Translations under genes and position numbers: made by a program
In this document: positions 1 through 12,361 of the stretch, in pieces
Numbering within the stretch: position 1 is the first letter of the stretch
Layout: the number at the start of each line of letters is the position of its first letter
DNA from: Coprinopsis marcescibilis
Lineage: Eukaryota; Basidiomycota; Agaricomycetes; Agaricales; Psathyrellaceae
NCBI GenBank assembly: GCA_004369085.1
Contig: ML210148.1
Coordinates: 180,977 to 244,976 of the forward strand
Direction of reading: 5' to 3'
DNA length: 64,000 bases
Notes under the pieces: generated by a model
What the model was told of the DNA's origin: nothing
Database searches by the model: none
What the model saw: the letters and a program-made list of their open reading frames with translations, nothing else

Positions 1-971
1 AACCCATACCCCGTGAAATCCCATAACCTTGGGCTTCCCCCAACCGTTATGGGATAAGACGGTGTCGACTGTATGTACTATAACGTGATTCCGACTCTAC
101 GGGAAACCCCGACGAGCGAATGGGCCTGCTCCCCTGCATGAGTCGATGTCTATTATTACGCGATGGGGCGCTTATTCCATGTTATCAATGTACTGTACAT
201 GCATGAGCATGACTGGCGTCTATGCAAGTTGGTGGCAGCCATGCGAAGGGATTTTTGGCTGTGGCGGCGTCGACCAACGATCGACTCGAGTGATCGATCG
301 AGCACGACTCGGATGTCCGGTTATGGGCTTGGAGGGCGGGCGGGAGCACGAAGCTTCGAGACTCGAGTTGAGCGCGGTATATTTGAAATATGGTGGTGTT
401 GCCATGCGTACGGGGGGAGAATGCCCAACTATGGGCCACAATGGGCACTTTTTAGCGGTGGCGTTTCTTGGGTGAGGAAAAATTGAGTGTGATTTTTGTG
501 TGTGATTGGACAGACAGGTGGATTTTATTTGTTTAATGTATCGTTAGGAATGTTAATTAAATGCTCAGTGCGACATTTCCGGGGTAATATGTCGTGCTCG
601 GGTTGAGGAAGATTAGGCGTTGGAGATGCGTTTTTAAGTAGCGTCAACTTGAATTCATTACGGGAAATGAAACGAAATTGCACTTTGATCACACGCTTAC
701 GGTATAAAATGGCACGAAATTTGGAATTGGCTGGAAAGTGTGATTTTGTGGCTGCTGTTTCAGAGAGATTAGATGATGATGGGGGAGTGCATGGCTAGGA
801 TGGTAGCGAGGGATGTAGTAAGTGTGGCAGTTCGAGTGATATCGCTGGCGGGTGTAGGTGGGATATCGGACTGTTTAATACAAATAAGGAAGGAAGGGTA
901 AAAGGGAATTGATCGAGTTTGTCGAATTTCCCGCCAAATCATTTGTTGACTCCCAGCGCTCTCTGCAATTC
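1..971. other. Intergenic region, no gene supported
   Basis: Open frames here are short and start and stop without any recognisable motif, and the first 400 bases are rich in CG-containing short palindromes such as CGATCG and TCGA. A TATAAA string lies at about 713-718, some 254 bp upstream of the first supported ATG at 972, and may belong to that gene's promoter. I see nothing else. Confidence 0.5.
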
Positions 972-3900
972 ATGAGACCAGCGCCTTTGGCCTCTACCTG
1001 GCTTTCGAGGTCGCCGCTGAACAGAGACGGTCACGACAGTCTCCAAGTTCCTCTCACTCCCACTTATACTGCGCCACGATCAGCCCCAAAGCCTCCCAGT
1101 CTTATTGGAACTACAAATTCAATCAAGGCAGGCATCCAGTCCGCCTTTCGTCGTCCTCCATCAGTCCGCTCGTCCTACTCGGCATCGACAACAGCCTCCT
1201 CCAGCGATAACCAGTCAAATCACCCATATTCTGTCCCCATGGCTCCAATTCCAGTCGTTTCAAACCACACAGGCCCCGACGACGAGGACGAGTGTCCAGT
1301 CTGTCTCGAACCCCTCAGCTTCAGCTTCAGATTGCCAGGAGAAAAACCTCACATCGTCCCAGAGTGTGGCCATGCTCTTCACGAGGTTCGTTCACATTCT
1401 CTCTTTTGCTCTTTGCAGGTTGGCTGACACCCTCTAGGCTTGCTTTACAGCCGTTTATGGCCCTCCTCCGAACCAGAACAGGTCCGCCCCACGCAAATCC
1501 AACGTCGGAGTTTGTGGGGTCTGCAGACGGCCCATGAAGGTGGGAGATGGCGACGGGGGCAAGTCAAATAGTGAGTCTTTACACGGCCCCTAGCCCTCTT
1601 GTGTTCATCAGATCTCCCAGAGCTCGCTGCTCTAACTGGAATGGGCGACAGTCGACAGGCACCCATGTACCCAGGGCGCGACACCCCTACGACCAGAGTT
1701 CGTCAGCCACCCCCTCAGCCTTACGATCCCAACGAGGACGACCCCCTAGAATACGTTGGCAGGGCAGGTGCCCAATCAGAACCGTCGGGATACATCGTCG
1801 CCCCCTCTATCCAAGTTCGGCCAGAATTCCCCTCACTCACTCGCTCAAACGACCCCAGCCAACCCTTGACATGTCTCGTTGTCATAGAACTCCCCGGCAA
1901 ACGCACCACCTCTGCTCCCGGACACGTTCTCCCGGACAACTTTAGCGCACGAACCGGTCCCAGTCTGCGTGGGGAATCATTCGCTGGCTCGGGTCGTTCC
2001 AGCCCTCGCACAGAGATTGCGCAACGACAACGACAAAATCAGTTTTCACCAAACGAGGATCGGCGTTCGGAGGCGTCGCCCAACAGCTTCAACAACCGGC
2101 CGCTGACAGCAGCCTCGCACGACGCCCACGACGATGTGTCCGCTTATGGCAACATCATCCATTCCGAGGAGGACTCCCCGTTCGCTGCTATCACCGAAGA
2201 CCTGCGCAATCGAATAATCGATTGGAAGGGTCATCCATTGTCTGATCTCGGCCCTCTCCAAATGTACGACCTCTTGTCCGTCCGCAGGGACTCGGCCATT
2301 CGAGATTTCTACGTTTATCTTTTCAAAGAAGCCATTATTTGTGTGGTCGAAGAGAAGAAACGTGGGATTACTCGTTTGCTGTCAAACTCGGGCTTGGGTG
2401 ACGCAGGCTCAATACCTTCGATGACAGGCCAGTCAAAAGGCGTATTGCGGCTAAAGGGTCGTATTTACGTGCGACATATCAAGAACGTTACCGCCTCTTC
2501 GGCTGCTGGGGAGATGAGCCTGACGATCGACATGGAAGACGAGCTTGCGTCGTTCATCCTCATTTTCAAGGATCGGTCGTCCATGGAGGCTTGGAAAAAC
2601 AACATCCAGGCTTTGGTCAACATGTTCCAGAGGCAGAACGGAAGCGCAGCCCCGACACCCCACTCGCAGCAACGAGCTCTGGATATCGAAGAGTTTGGAG
2701 GAAGCGCCAAGGCCATGCGGATGCTCAGCGGGAGCACTCAAACTTCTGTCAGCACCGTTGATAGTCTGCTGCAAAATTCGACCCGGTCAACCATGTCATC
2801 ATCAACATCGCACAACGGGTCTCTTGTGCCTCCCCGGACGCTCCAGCACAAACTCTCAACGCTGGGCGAAGATGACAGGGAAATGGACGCGTATGATACC
2901 CCATCTCCGCTTGTCGCACCGCACAACTCGAGCGGGCCCTCCAACTCACTCACCCCGCTCCCCCACCCGCCACTTGACCTCATCCTCGTAATCTCCCTCC
3001 CACCCCCAGGGTCCGTACCAAGCACAGCCCAACTCAAAATCCGCGTCATCAAGGCAACCCTCGACTTTACCTTTGCTTCATTGGGAAAGAAGGACCGGCT
3101 CAGTTTGGTTACATTCGAGGTTGGACCGAGTGGTCGCGTGAGGAAGACGCCTTTCCTAAGTGCTGGTCGGCCGCAAAGCAAGCAGCGGCTCGAGAAATTC
3201 ATCGATGAGATTGGCTCGAGGATCGAGGAGTCACAAGATGAATTTTTGGTTAGGGGCTCGAAGGAGGAGAAGACGGATGTGGTTACGGCGGTTAATCATG
3301 GTATGTGGACTTGTTTCTAATGCAATATGCGTTTGGTTGACTTGGAAACGACGGATAGGCTTGGATGTGGTGTTGCAGCGCAAGGCTAGGAATCCGGTGT
3401 CTGGGCTGATTTTGGTCAGTGATGCGTCGGATAGCACTCGCCGTGCGCAGATGGACCTGGTTCTTGCCCGTGCAGAGGCAGCAAACGTACCGATCCATTC
3501 GTTTGGATACGGGCGTTCACACGATCCTGCGTCCCTCTGGCTCATGTCGAACCACACCAGCGGAACGTACACGTTTGTCAAGGATTGGTATGACCTCCGG
3601 AGCTGCGTTGCCGGCTGCGTGGGCGGTATGATGTCCATCGGCCTGCTGAACATGAAGCTGCACATGAAAATTGTGGACAGCTTCCGGTTCAGGATTCGCA
3701 AAGTCTCTGGCGGACCATCGTCCATTCTCGCTTCGGACGGGCAGAATGTGGATGTGGACATTGGCGAGCTGCGGTACGGAGAGCGGAAGGAGATGTTGAT
3801 CGAGCTAGAGCTGGACAACACGGACATCCAAAAGATGTCGCAGGCGAGGAACAAGAACCGGCATTTGGACGCTACGGATCGGTTTGTGCAGAGTCTCGGG

Positions 3901-4622
3901 CTTGATTCGCTGGCGATTGACGATGGGCCTGATTTGGTGGATGGGATGATGGATAGGATGATTGATGAAGTGCCGGTTGTGGAGGTGGATGGGTCGTTTT
4001 TCGATCCGGCTGCTGCGAAGCATGTGTCGAGGTTGGCTCATCCGGTGTTGCTCACCATCACCCTTTTGCCGATGACGAGCAATACGCCCAAGACCCCGTC
4101 GAGCGTGTCTGATCCTGTGATTGTGAGGAGGAGGATGGAGCTGTTGGCGAGCGATATGATCACAAGGGCGTTGGTGTTGGTCTCGCGGCGGAATTTCCCT
4201 CAGGCGCAGAAGATTATGGGTGAGACGAAGCGGATTTTGCATACTGTGTTGCAGACCATTTCGCGGAACCTCCCGCCGCCGAACCCAGCCACTGGGGGAG
4301 CGAGGAACAGGAAGGAGGCGTTGACGATCAAGACTGTTCAGGCGATGCAAGCGATTTTGCAGGACTTGCAGATTTTGAGTGAAGCGCTTGAGGATAATGT
4401 GGAGCTCTTTGCACATGATCAGCGGAACTTTGGTGCTCAGCAGGTATGTTTTTCTTTCGCGTTTGTTTGTTGGTATTGAAGTTGATTGGGTTTTTGTAGG
4501 CTATGATTCTTAGGGATCAGAAAGCGTGGAGCAACCGGAGTGCGACGGAGCGTTTGTTCTGGACGACTGATAATTCTATCGAGTTGGCCTCGAGAGCTAC
4601 CGATTGGGTACCCCGCGACTAG
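972..4622 (+). CDS. RING-H2 / PH / VWA protein, Far1/Ste5-like scaffold candidate
   Basis: Five exons (972-1385, 1438-1570, 1612-3300, 3359-4443, 4500-4622) give about 1,147 residues. A RING-H2 finger lies near residues 104-165: CPVC, then CGHALHEAC split by intron 1, then CGVC. A PH-like domain follows at about 390-525 (QMYDLLSVRRDSA to a final helix SMEAWKNNIQALVNMF). A VWA domain follows at about 630-840 (DLILVISLPPPGS, DRLSLVTFEVG, LILVSDASDS). The metal-site DxSxS motif is absent, so the VWA is degenerate. Long Pro/Ser-rich linkers separate the domains. In yeast, Far1 and Ste5 share RING-H2, PH and VWA in this order and act as pheromone MAPK and polarity scaffolds. Assignment to that family is inference from architecture; a generic RING-type ubiquitin ligase with a VWA domain is the alternative. 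The ATG at 972 is the first in-frame ATG; the open frame reaches 909 only through a TTG. Confidence 0.82.
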
Positions 4623-5288
4623 GAATTAAGAGGCTAGTAATGCTTTCTTTTGACGCTCGTTTTTTTTTTTTTTTTTGATGTTTATAATTATTTCATTATA
4701 TCATTTCACTCCTTCTACCACCCATCATTCTACTGTATCATGCTATCTTTCCCCCTCTTTCCTTTATCTGGTTACACTCGCTTGGCAAGCTTTGTATGCA
4801 ATCCAGTCAGTCCTTGTTGTTCCCGTTCATCTTCCACGTTCATTTCATTCTTACTCATCGATTATCTCTGTACGCACTTGCCTTTACTGCTTTTATTGCT
4901 AGTACTGTAACTTGTTGTCAGAGTCGCTCAGCTCTTTTTTCATTATCATGATCCCTCGATTCATTCCTTCTATTATATCTCTTGCCTTTTTCTTGGTCTT
5001 GCGATACATACCGATTGATACCTAACACCCGTGGTTCTGGGGCTGCCTACTGTTTTTAAACGAGATTCAATGTGTAACTAAATCGATATTATTATATTTC
5101 TTTTGCTCTCCCCGTGTTTGGTGTAGATGATGAGAAATGTTGCGCATTGCATAGTGATGATGACGGGGTGATACAGTACAAATAGAGTGAAAATTCTATG
5201 TTTGCCCAATTAATCCTGATACCAGTAGCCCGGATAGCGATTGACTTGTTGAGAGCATGTGTGACGAAGAAAGGGAAGGCCCGTGCAG
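4623..5288. other. Convergent 3' intergenic region
   Basis: This lies between two convergent stop codons. It is T-rich, with a run of about 16 T at 4660-4676 and pyrimidine-rich stretches to 5000, as expected for fungal 3' untranslated regions. No conserved open frame is present. Confidence 0.5.
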
Positions 5289-6065
5289 TTACCCTTCCAA
5301 AACCTCAACTGCATGAAGGTCGGTTGGAACCCTGAATCTCATAAAAGCGACAAAAGTGACAACAACCATGTCCATCAAACCTATCCCTGGTGGAAAGACT
5401 TCGAGGGATGCTTTTCTTGGCCGCGACACGATCCCGATCTTGGCGCGACGGTAACGCGCCAAGGGAACGAACGACTGGTCTGCTAGGACGAGCTGAGACG
5501 TTTTCAGTGAGCGGTGCGCGTCCATTGCAAGACGCAGATATGTTTACTCACGACTGGAGACTGTATAAACATTTGCCAGATGTATTGCTTTTTGTCGGGA
5601 CCGGTGAAGGTCCATGAGCTAATAATAACCTCAGCAAACGCAACTCGCAAGACTTGCACAAAGGACTCACTGATCGTGTACTGTCAGGCTATCGGTCCCT
5701 GGCTCTGGTTCTGGAGTGGTTGTGTCATGTCTCTCGATTAGTTTGGGTGCAGCATGTCCAATTTCCAGGAGATGGTTCGAGTCCAGGCGAAGGTGGACTA
5801 ACCCGAGGCCATCGCGAAGCCCGTCAAGCCTGATAACTCCTATCTCCGTCTCAACCTGCCCAGTCGTGAACTGGTATCGATCCAAGCGACATACTGTCGT
5901 CGTAGCATGCGGTTGGGCGATGGGGCTGGCTGTTTCCTTTGTGGAATTGGGGTGAGACCGTTGTGTTCGGATTGCGTACAGGGGCTCTCCTGTCGATGTG
6001 ATCAAAAGAGTTGCGGTTGGGTCATTGTCGACGAGGCAGAGAATCACAGAGTCGGGTTTGGACAT
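5289..6065 (-). CDS. DUF6593 family protein
   Basis: Three exons on the minus strand (6065-5671, 5618-5552, 5492-5289) give about 221 residues. The N-terminal strand pair contains DPTATLLITSTGEPLYAIRT, the middle exon gives SWTFTGPDKKQYIWQMF, and the C-terminal exon gives VPLARYRRAKIGIV followed by LMDMVVVTFVAFMRFR. This order (Tyr-x-Ile strand, FxGxDxxxYxW, LArYrRa, and a terminal hydrophobic strand beginning LxD) is what I know of DUF6593, a basidiomycete-enriched beta-rich domain without assigned biochemistry. Splice choice is guided by the motif: donor GTGAGT at 5670 and acceptor ending TTATTATTAG keep FTGPD in frame. There is no signal peptide or membrane segment. Function is unknown. 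The last residues of exon 1 are Pro/Glu-rich and could include a missed intron. Confidence 0.7.
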
Positions 6066-6625
6066 GGTGGTGCAAAGGCGACTGCGTTGGTAGTTTCAAT
6101 TTCAAGTCATGCTAGGTCGATGGTGCAGAGGCTGATCATGGATAGGGTTGAGATAGAAGACTCTGTATCAGTTATAGTACATCCCACGCCCCTGTACGTA
6201 TCCGAGTAGAAGTGATGAACCGTCTAGGCCTCTGGCCAATCATGTCTAGAGCGTTCATTCGAGGGATTCGAATATGATAAATGCATTCGAGTTTCAAACA
6301 GGGTTTGTGCGGTTTGGACAAGTCGGTACCGCTGAGAATATTCTGATCATCTTGTCGAGGCTCCCGGCGTCCGTACATACATATATGCCACGTACGCGCT
6401 GGGTCATGTTCCCTGAATGCGGTTCGAAAACACCGTTGATTGTCCGTTGAGCAGCAGGTCCAGGGCGGTTGGGCGTCGCTGAACGTGTTGCACGGTCGCA
6501 GGTGTGAATCGCTTACGTAATCGCTTTCGTGGCAGTTGAATGGTCTTGGCGGGAAATGAAAGCTGCAAGAGTTGAACTTTCCACCTGCCATTATATCCCT
6601 TCTACCCGCTCCTGCCACTGCGTCG
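6066..6625. promoter_or_regulatory. Divergent promoter region, DUF6593 gene and PMT4
   Basis: About 560 bp separate the start codons of two divergent genes, so both promoters should lie here. I see no convincing TATA box or repeated element. ORFs on either strand in this stretch carry no recognisable domain. Confidence 0.4.
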
Positions 6626-9463
6626 ATGGCCAGTCCAAGCAAGGGGAAGTCAACCCCTCGGCTGAGGACTAGAGCGTCCTCACCGGCTGAACAGTCAAAC
6701 TACGAATACGAGCAAGTCCAGGATGACGAGCATGCTTCCGAGGTTTACCAGAATCCAGTCAGTAACATTTCACGCGTTAATCTGCGCATGTCGGCTCAAT
6801 GGCGCTCTCTGGTTCTTAGCGCAACCGCAGTGATATCGAAAAATTCTTCGAGACAAGTCAAGGCAGCTTTATTGTCGTTGTCGCCCTCACCGCGTTGGCA
6901 TTTGCCTTGCGGTTCTACAAGATTAGTTTCCCCGACCAAGTTGTGTACGTGGCCTTGTCACTGGCATGCATATTTGCGCGCTAACCTGCTATATAGCTTC
7001 GACGAAGTTCATTTTGGAAAGTTTGCAGCATACTACATCACCCACCAGTACTACTTCGATGTTCACCCCCCTCTCGCCAAGATGTTGTTTGGCCTCGCGG
7101 GCTGGTTCGTCGGCTTCGATGGTTCCTTCCTGTTCGAGAACATCGGTGACAGCTATGTCACGAATAACGTCCCCTACGTTGGAATGCGGGCACTTCCAGC
7201 AATCCTCGGCAGTCTTACAGTCCCAGTTGTCTATGCTATCATGAAGGAGAGTGGTTATTCGACGGTGATCGCAGCATTCTCTGCTTCTCTCATCCTCTTC
7301 GGTGAGCACCTCATGCCAGCTGTCTTATGCTTTCGCAAAATAACAGATATGCTATGCTCCAGACAACGCGCACATCGCTCAATCACGCCTCATTTTGTTG
7401 GACGCCGCCCTCATCTTCTTCATCTCTCTCACGATCTATTCGTATGTTCGCTTCAAGAAGTATCGCTACCGGTATGTGCTCAATCACATTCTCAATGTAT
7501 TCGAGCTCTGTTTGACACATTATGTAGTGAATTCACCTTTGAATGGTGGACCTGGTTGCTCATGACTGGCTTCTGGATGGCATGCACCTGGGCGTCTAAG
7601 GTCAATGGTATTTTGATCGTTGCCACCATTGGTGTTGCTGTCTTGATCGACTTGTGGGGAATCCTTGACGCTCGTAAAGAGGGTCATACCATGGATTACT
7701 TCTGGTCTCACTTCCTCGCTCGCGCTGGAGGTTTGATTCTTTGGCCTATCGTCCTTTATCTCACATTCTTTTACATCCACTTCTCTATCCTCACCCAATC
7801 TGGCCCTGGAGATACCTTCATGAGCCCCGCCTTCCAAGAGACGTTGGCTGGAAATGAAATGTTGTTGAACAGTAAAGGTGCGGTCCCTAGCGTTTTCTGT
7901 TGATTCGGTTCTGAACAGTTCTTTCAGAAATCCGCTACTATGATACCATTACCTTCCGCCACAAGGATACCAAGGTCTTCCTCCACTCCCACCCAGAGAA
8001 GTACCCAATGCAGTACGAGGACGGTCGTATCAGTAGCCAAGGTCAGTCAGTCTTTGTTGCGAATTAAAAGCACAGCGGCTAAAACATAGTATCGTCAATA
8101 GGCCAACAAGTCACCGGTTACAGCCACGCTGATGCAAATAACGAGTGGAAGGTTATTCCCACCAAGTCTCTCCCTGAAACTGGGCGTGGACGGATTGTTC
8201 GCAACCAGGATGTTGTCCAATTGTTGCACATTCCGACCGACACTTTCCTCCTCACCCACGACGTTGCCTCTCCGCTCCTGCCAACTAACCAGGAAGTCAC
8301 GACATGGCCCCGAAATGACCACTCTCGTCACAACGATACCCTGTTCCAAATCCAACTGGTCGGGGACTACAACGACAGCGAACCCTGGAAGACCAAGTCT
8401 GGCCACTTCAAGCTCATCCACGTCCCTACACGTGTTGCCATCTGGACGCAGCCGAAACAGCTCCCCGACTGGGCCTTCAAGCAGCAAGATGTCAACGGTA
8501 TCAAGAACGCCAACGATAAGACTACCATTTGGTATGTCGATGATATCATTGCCGACGAAGGTACGTCAAACGCCTCTATCATCGTTCCTGTACTCATATT
8601 TGCTTCTCAGACGGTGGAGAGCCCTCAGATCGTGGAAGTGATGCGCCTCGCAAGGTTCCCAAGAAGATGAACTTTTTCAGAAAATTCGGCGAGCTCCAGC
8701 TCCTCATGTGGCAACACAATGCTGGCTTGACTGCGTCTCATCCATACGCCAGCGGACCCATCAACTGGCCATTCCTCATCACTGGTATCAGTTTCTGGAC
8801 CAACAACGACGACCACAAGCAAATTTACCTCACCGGAAATGTTATTGGCTGGTGGACGTGTGTTGTTGGTCTCTCGGTCTATATTGGCATTCTCGGTGCG
8901 GACCTCCTTGCCAGACGTCGTCAGATGGATCCTATTCCGGATTGTGAGTGTTTTGGACAATTAGACAACTGCATTCATCTAACATGCCTTTCCAGCCGTT
9001 CGAAACCGTCTCTGGAATAACGCTGGATTCTTCTTCCTTGTCTGGGCCGTTCACTACTTCCCATTCTTCTTGATGAGCCGACAGCTATTCATCCATCACT
9101 ATCTTCCTTCCCATCTTTCGTCAGCCCTCATTGCTGGCGCAGTACTCAACTTTGTGCTGAGCGAGACCATCAACTTCCCCGTATCCATCGTCGGACCCAA
9201 GACAAGACTGCGACCATCGCAATACGCAGACACTGGACTGAAGGGCTTTACCACCGTTATTGGATTCGGCATTGTGCTCTTCCTCATGTTTGTGTTCCTT
9301 GCGCCTTTGACATATGGCACCCCAGGGTAAGTCGCCGGTGCACTGTATCTCTGAAACCTTTCTCACATTTCTTTGCAGATTGACTGGCGAGCAAGTTAAC
9401 AGCAAGCGACTTTTGTCGTCCTGGACCTTGCACTTCGCTGCGAAAAAGACTCATGACGCGTAG
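6626..9463 (+). CDS. PMT4: Dolichyl-phosphate-mannose protein mannosyltransferase, PMT4-like
   Basis: This enzyme transfers mannose from dolichyl-phosphate-mannose to Ser/Thr of secretory proteins in the ER membrane. Ten exons give about 780 residues: 6626-6757, 6820-6944, 6997-7301, 7363-7471, 7528-7877, 7928-8041, 8102-8560, 8611-8943, 8996-9326, 9379-9463. The first luminal loop carries FDEVHFGKF and FDVHPPLAKM, with the essential acidic and HPPLAK residues. Several hydrophobic segments follow (for example FEWWTWLLMTGFWMACTW). A central MIR region includes TFRHKDTKVFLHSHPEKYP and DTFLLTHDVASPL. The C-terminal half has SHPYASGPINWPF and more membrane spans. The FGELQLLMWQHNAGL context before SHPY is why I favour the PMT4 subfamily over PMT1/PMT2; that subfamily call is less sure than the family call. 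The ATG at 6626 gives a short charged cytosolic N-terminus. The first donor (GTCAGT) is weak but keeps frame. Confidence 0.93.
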
Positions 9464-9725
9464 AGGAATGATGTAGTTGCTAGCTATCCTATATGATCTT
9501 GCTTTCTGCGTGACTGTGTATTTAAATACCCTTGAATAGGAGGCCACTGTCTCTTGGACTTGTATTGTGTAGTTGTTGACAGACATGCGCGATCTTGGCC
9601 CATTGCGCGTATCGTGGTGGCACAGCCACAGGTGGTACGTCTTGGGCCGGTGGTTGGCGCTTGTCCTCTACGTCGCTACTTTGCTCCTGGTTCTCTGCGG
9701 CGTCAGTGGGCAGGGATCTGAAATT

Positions 9726-12361
9726 ATGTTCAACTCACCTCGAGCTGGTCAAAGATATGTAGGAATATCGCCCAGTGGTCTTGGAGGAAGCTTTGTCGAC
9801 GAGAACCCGCTTGCGAACTCTGTGTATGACGATGGCCTGGATCCCTGGAGTGCTGCGCCGAGCCCCTCGCCTACACCGGCCCCTCACGCCAATTCTGTCT
9901 TCAACGCAGTTATTGGTAGGGCAATTCACTCGTAGCCTGCTGTGGACATGGCTAATAATGCACTAGCCGACGCTTCTGTACCGTCGATATACCACCGCGC
10001 ATTCTCAGCAGTCGACCCAGCCAACCTTGGTGAAACATCCGTCAACTCGCTCTCTCGCGTCCTCGCCACCTCTTCGTTGCCTGCAGCGACCATCGACAAG
10101 GCAAGCATGCGACCGCGACGGCCTCCGAACCGGTAGTGTCTTACCACTGACAGTCCGAATAACAGATAGTCAATCTCGTTAGCAGCAAACCTCGGGTTTC
10201 CAAGCTTGAATTCTTTGTGGCATTGGCTCTAGTCGCTCTCGCTCAGCAAGGAAAAGGTGCCTCTTATTTTTTTACCGTGGTGACTGCCTGAAACTGACGG
10301 AAAGGGTAGATGTCAGCATCGAACAAGTCGCAGCACTATCGTCGCAAAACACCCTCCCTGAACCGATGCTTGATCTCGACAGACTGCAACCTTCCAACTC
10401 CACCTTTGGTCCCTCGACTCTCAGAGAAAACATTCCGCCGCAACCGATACGCGGCTACACTGTCGATCCGTGGAGTGCAAGTACGACCAAGTATCCGACT
10501 TTACCGGCGCCGGGGGCGTATACCACTCAGACCATCGGCGTTGCGCCCGCCTCTAGCACTGGCTCAAACTTGGCTGGGACTGGGCTTCCTGACTTTTGGT
10601 GGCAGAAGCAGGCGACGGTTCGGGTGACGCTGCTCGGCCACCAAGGTTTCATTCTCAACAGATACATCGTGTATGAGATCACCTCCGAGGTATGCGCTCT
10701 TCAAGCTGTGGTTTGGCGTGTATTCGCGTGCTCACGTTTGTGGCTTGCAGAAATCTGATCACCCTGTAATTCGACGTTACTCGGAGTTTACGTTCCTTTG
10801 GGACTGTCTGGTCCGACGGTATCCTTTCCGTTTGTTCCCCGCTTTACCACCTAAACGGATAGGAGGTATGTACGCACTGTATGCTCAAGGGGCAGAGGGG
10901 GTAACTTTTGTCCCCCATAGCGGACGAGCAGTTTTTGGAACAGCGAAGGTAGGAGCCCAACTACGCGGCCCTTCGAGCGTCTGTTGACTTGGCTTTTTAG
11001 AAAGGGTTTGACCCGAGCTTTGAATTTCGTCGTGTACGTTACCACTCGATAGTCGTGCTGGGGGCCAGAACTGACGTTCTTTCCTCCTGCAGAAACCATC
11101 CCATTATCAAGGACGACGGAATTTTAGCCGCTTTCCTCACAGAAATCTCCTTTGAAACATGGAGGAAGAATTCCTCGATATCGTTGGACGAAGAATCGGT
11201 ATCCAAGAAGGTGGATAAAGTTGAAGAGATGTCTATCCCGAGTGACTTTGACGAGAAAGTCGCGTGAGTATTCCTAATTACGTTCCTTTCCCTTGAATGC
11301 TAATCTCGCTTCCAGATCAATACGAGGTCGGTTGAACCCTCTGATTGATCACTGGCAGAGGATCTGTATTCTTGCGGAGAGAATCATCAAGAGACAGGAG
11401 GCAGCTGCGGTACGATTAGCTCCAGCTCTGCGAAAGACATTTCTGCCGACTCACTTTGCATTGCCGCCCTTGTCACCGTCGCTTTCCGTCACTTCGCTAC
11501 CGGGTTCGCCTTCTGCATCGATGACGCATTCGCTCTCAATGTCGCAATCGCTGTCCCACTCGCTATTCGGTCTTCAACCTATTGAATCGATTCCGGAACC
11601 ACAGAGCGACCTCTCAAGACTTACGAACACGTTGAGGGCTGTCACAGAAGTTGGCGACCCGTGTTGGAGGGGTGACGACTGCGAGCTGTCCAATGGGATT
11701 AGGATTGGATTGGGCCAGGTTGCGGAGCATACGCAGAGACAATCAGAGCTTTCTGAGAATAGGGTATTCCTAGATTTCTCAGTCTGGCTCATTGGGTTGC
11801 TGATCATCTACTGCAGACTCGAGTACTTTTGGATACAACTCTTGAAGATCTGAAGGTCAGGGCGCGTTATATCTCATCCTCGAGTTCGGCTTAAACATGA
11901 AATTCAGTCTCAGCGGGATTTATACCTGGCGACGAGGGATCTCTTCATTAGACACGAGCGACTCTCAGTTGATCAGGTTGAACGACTGAAGAAGCGTGTC
12001 GAAGCCAACTCTATCAAGCTGGATGGTATCCGTAGTGCTCAGAAGGAGGGGTGGCAAGAGGAGGCAGACCGTCTTACGGCTGTTGTTGAGAGAGATCAGG
12101 CGACAATAGCAGCCCAGCTCAGCCGTCGCGTCTTCATCCGCGTTTGGTGCGCCATACATCCAGTCTCTCCTAGTGACATGGCTAACGTCTTTCCAACACA
12201 GTCTCTGGCACGAACTCCGGGTCATTTTGCATAATCGAGAGAATACGCTTGTGACCCAAGCGGTCCACGGCTTTGCCAGGGCGGAACGCAATTACTCGGA
12301 GAGCGTTGCCAATATCTGGCAATCACTTGAAGAGCAAACAGAGGGTATGCCATATGAGTGA
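9726..12361 (+). CDS. MVP1: Sorting nexin MVP1-like, PX and BAR domains
   Basis: MVP1/SNX8 proteins bind phosphoinositides on endosomes and drive retrograde cargo sorting. Twelve exons (9726-9915, 9967-10100, 10166-10256, 10310-10689, 10751-10865, 10921-10948, 11001-11033, 11093-11263, 11316-11763, 11817-11855, 11908-12146, 12202-12361) give about 675 residues. The N-terminus reads MFNSPRAGQRY and FVDENPLANSVYDDGLDPW. An EH-like helical region follows (YHRAFSAVDPANLGETSVN to KLEFFVALALVALAQ). The PX domain is at about 235-350 and holds HPVIRRYSEFTFLW and the phosphoinositide-contact segment FPALPPKRIG. The remainder is helical and BAR-like (LIDHWQRICILAERIIKR and a coiled coil to the C-terminus). 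Intron 2 begins with GC (AAG then GCAAGC): no GT donor there avoids a stop in the conserved DKIVNLVSSKPRVS helix. The start at 9726 rests on the family-typical first residues. Confidence 0.9.

Noticed and set aside
146..486. Overlapping ORFs of about 110 codons at the window start
   Set aside because: They overlap in several frames and both strands, show no motif, and reflect stop-poor CG-rich sequence.
5765..5800. tRNA-like B-box string GGTTCGAGTCC
   Set aside because: No T-arm stem, anticodon arm or acceptor stem can be drawn around it, and it lies in the coding exon of the DUF6593 gene.
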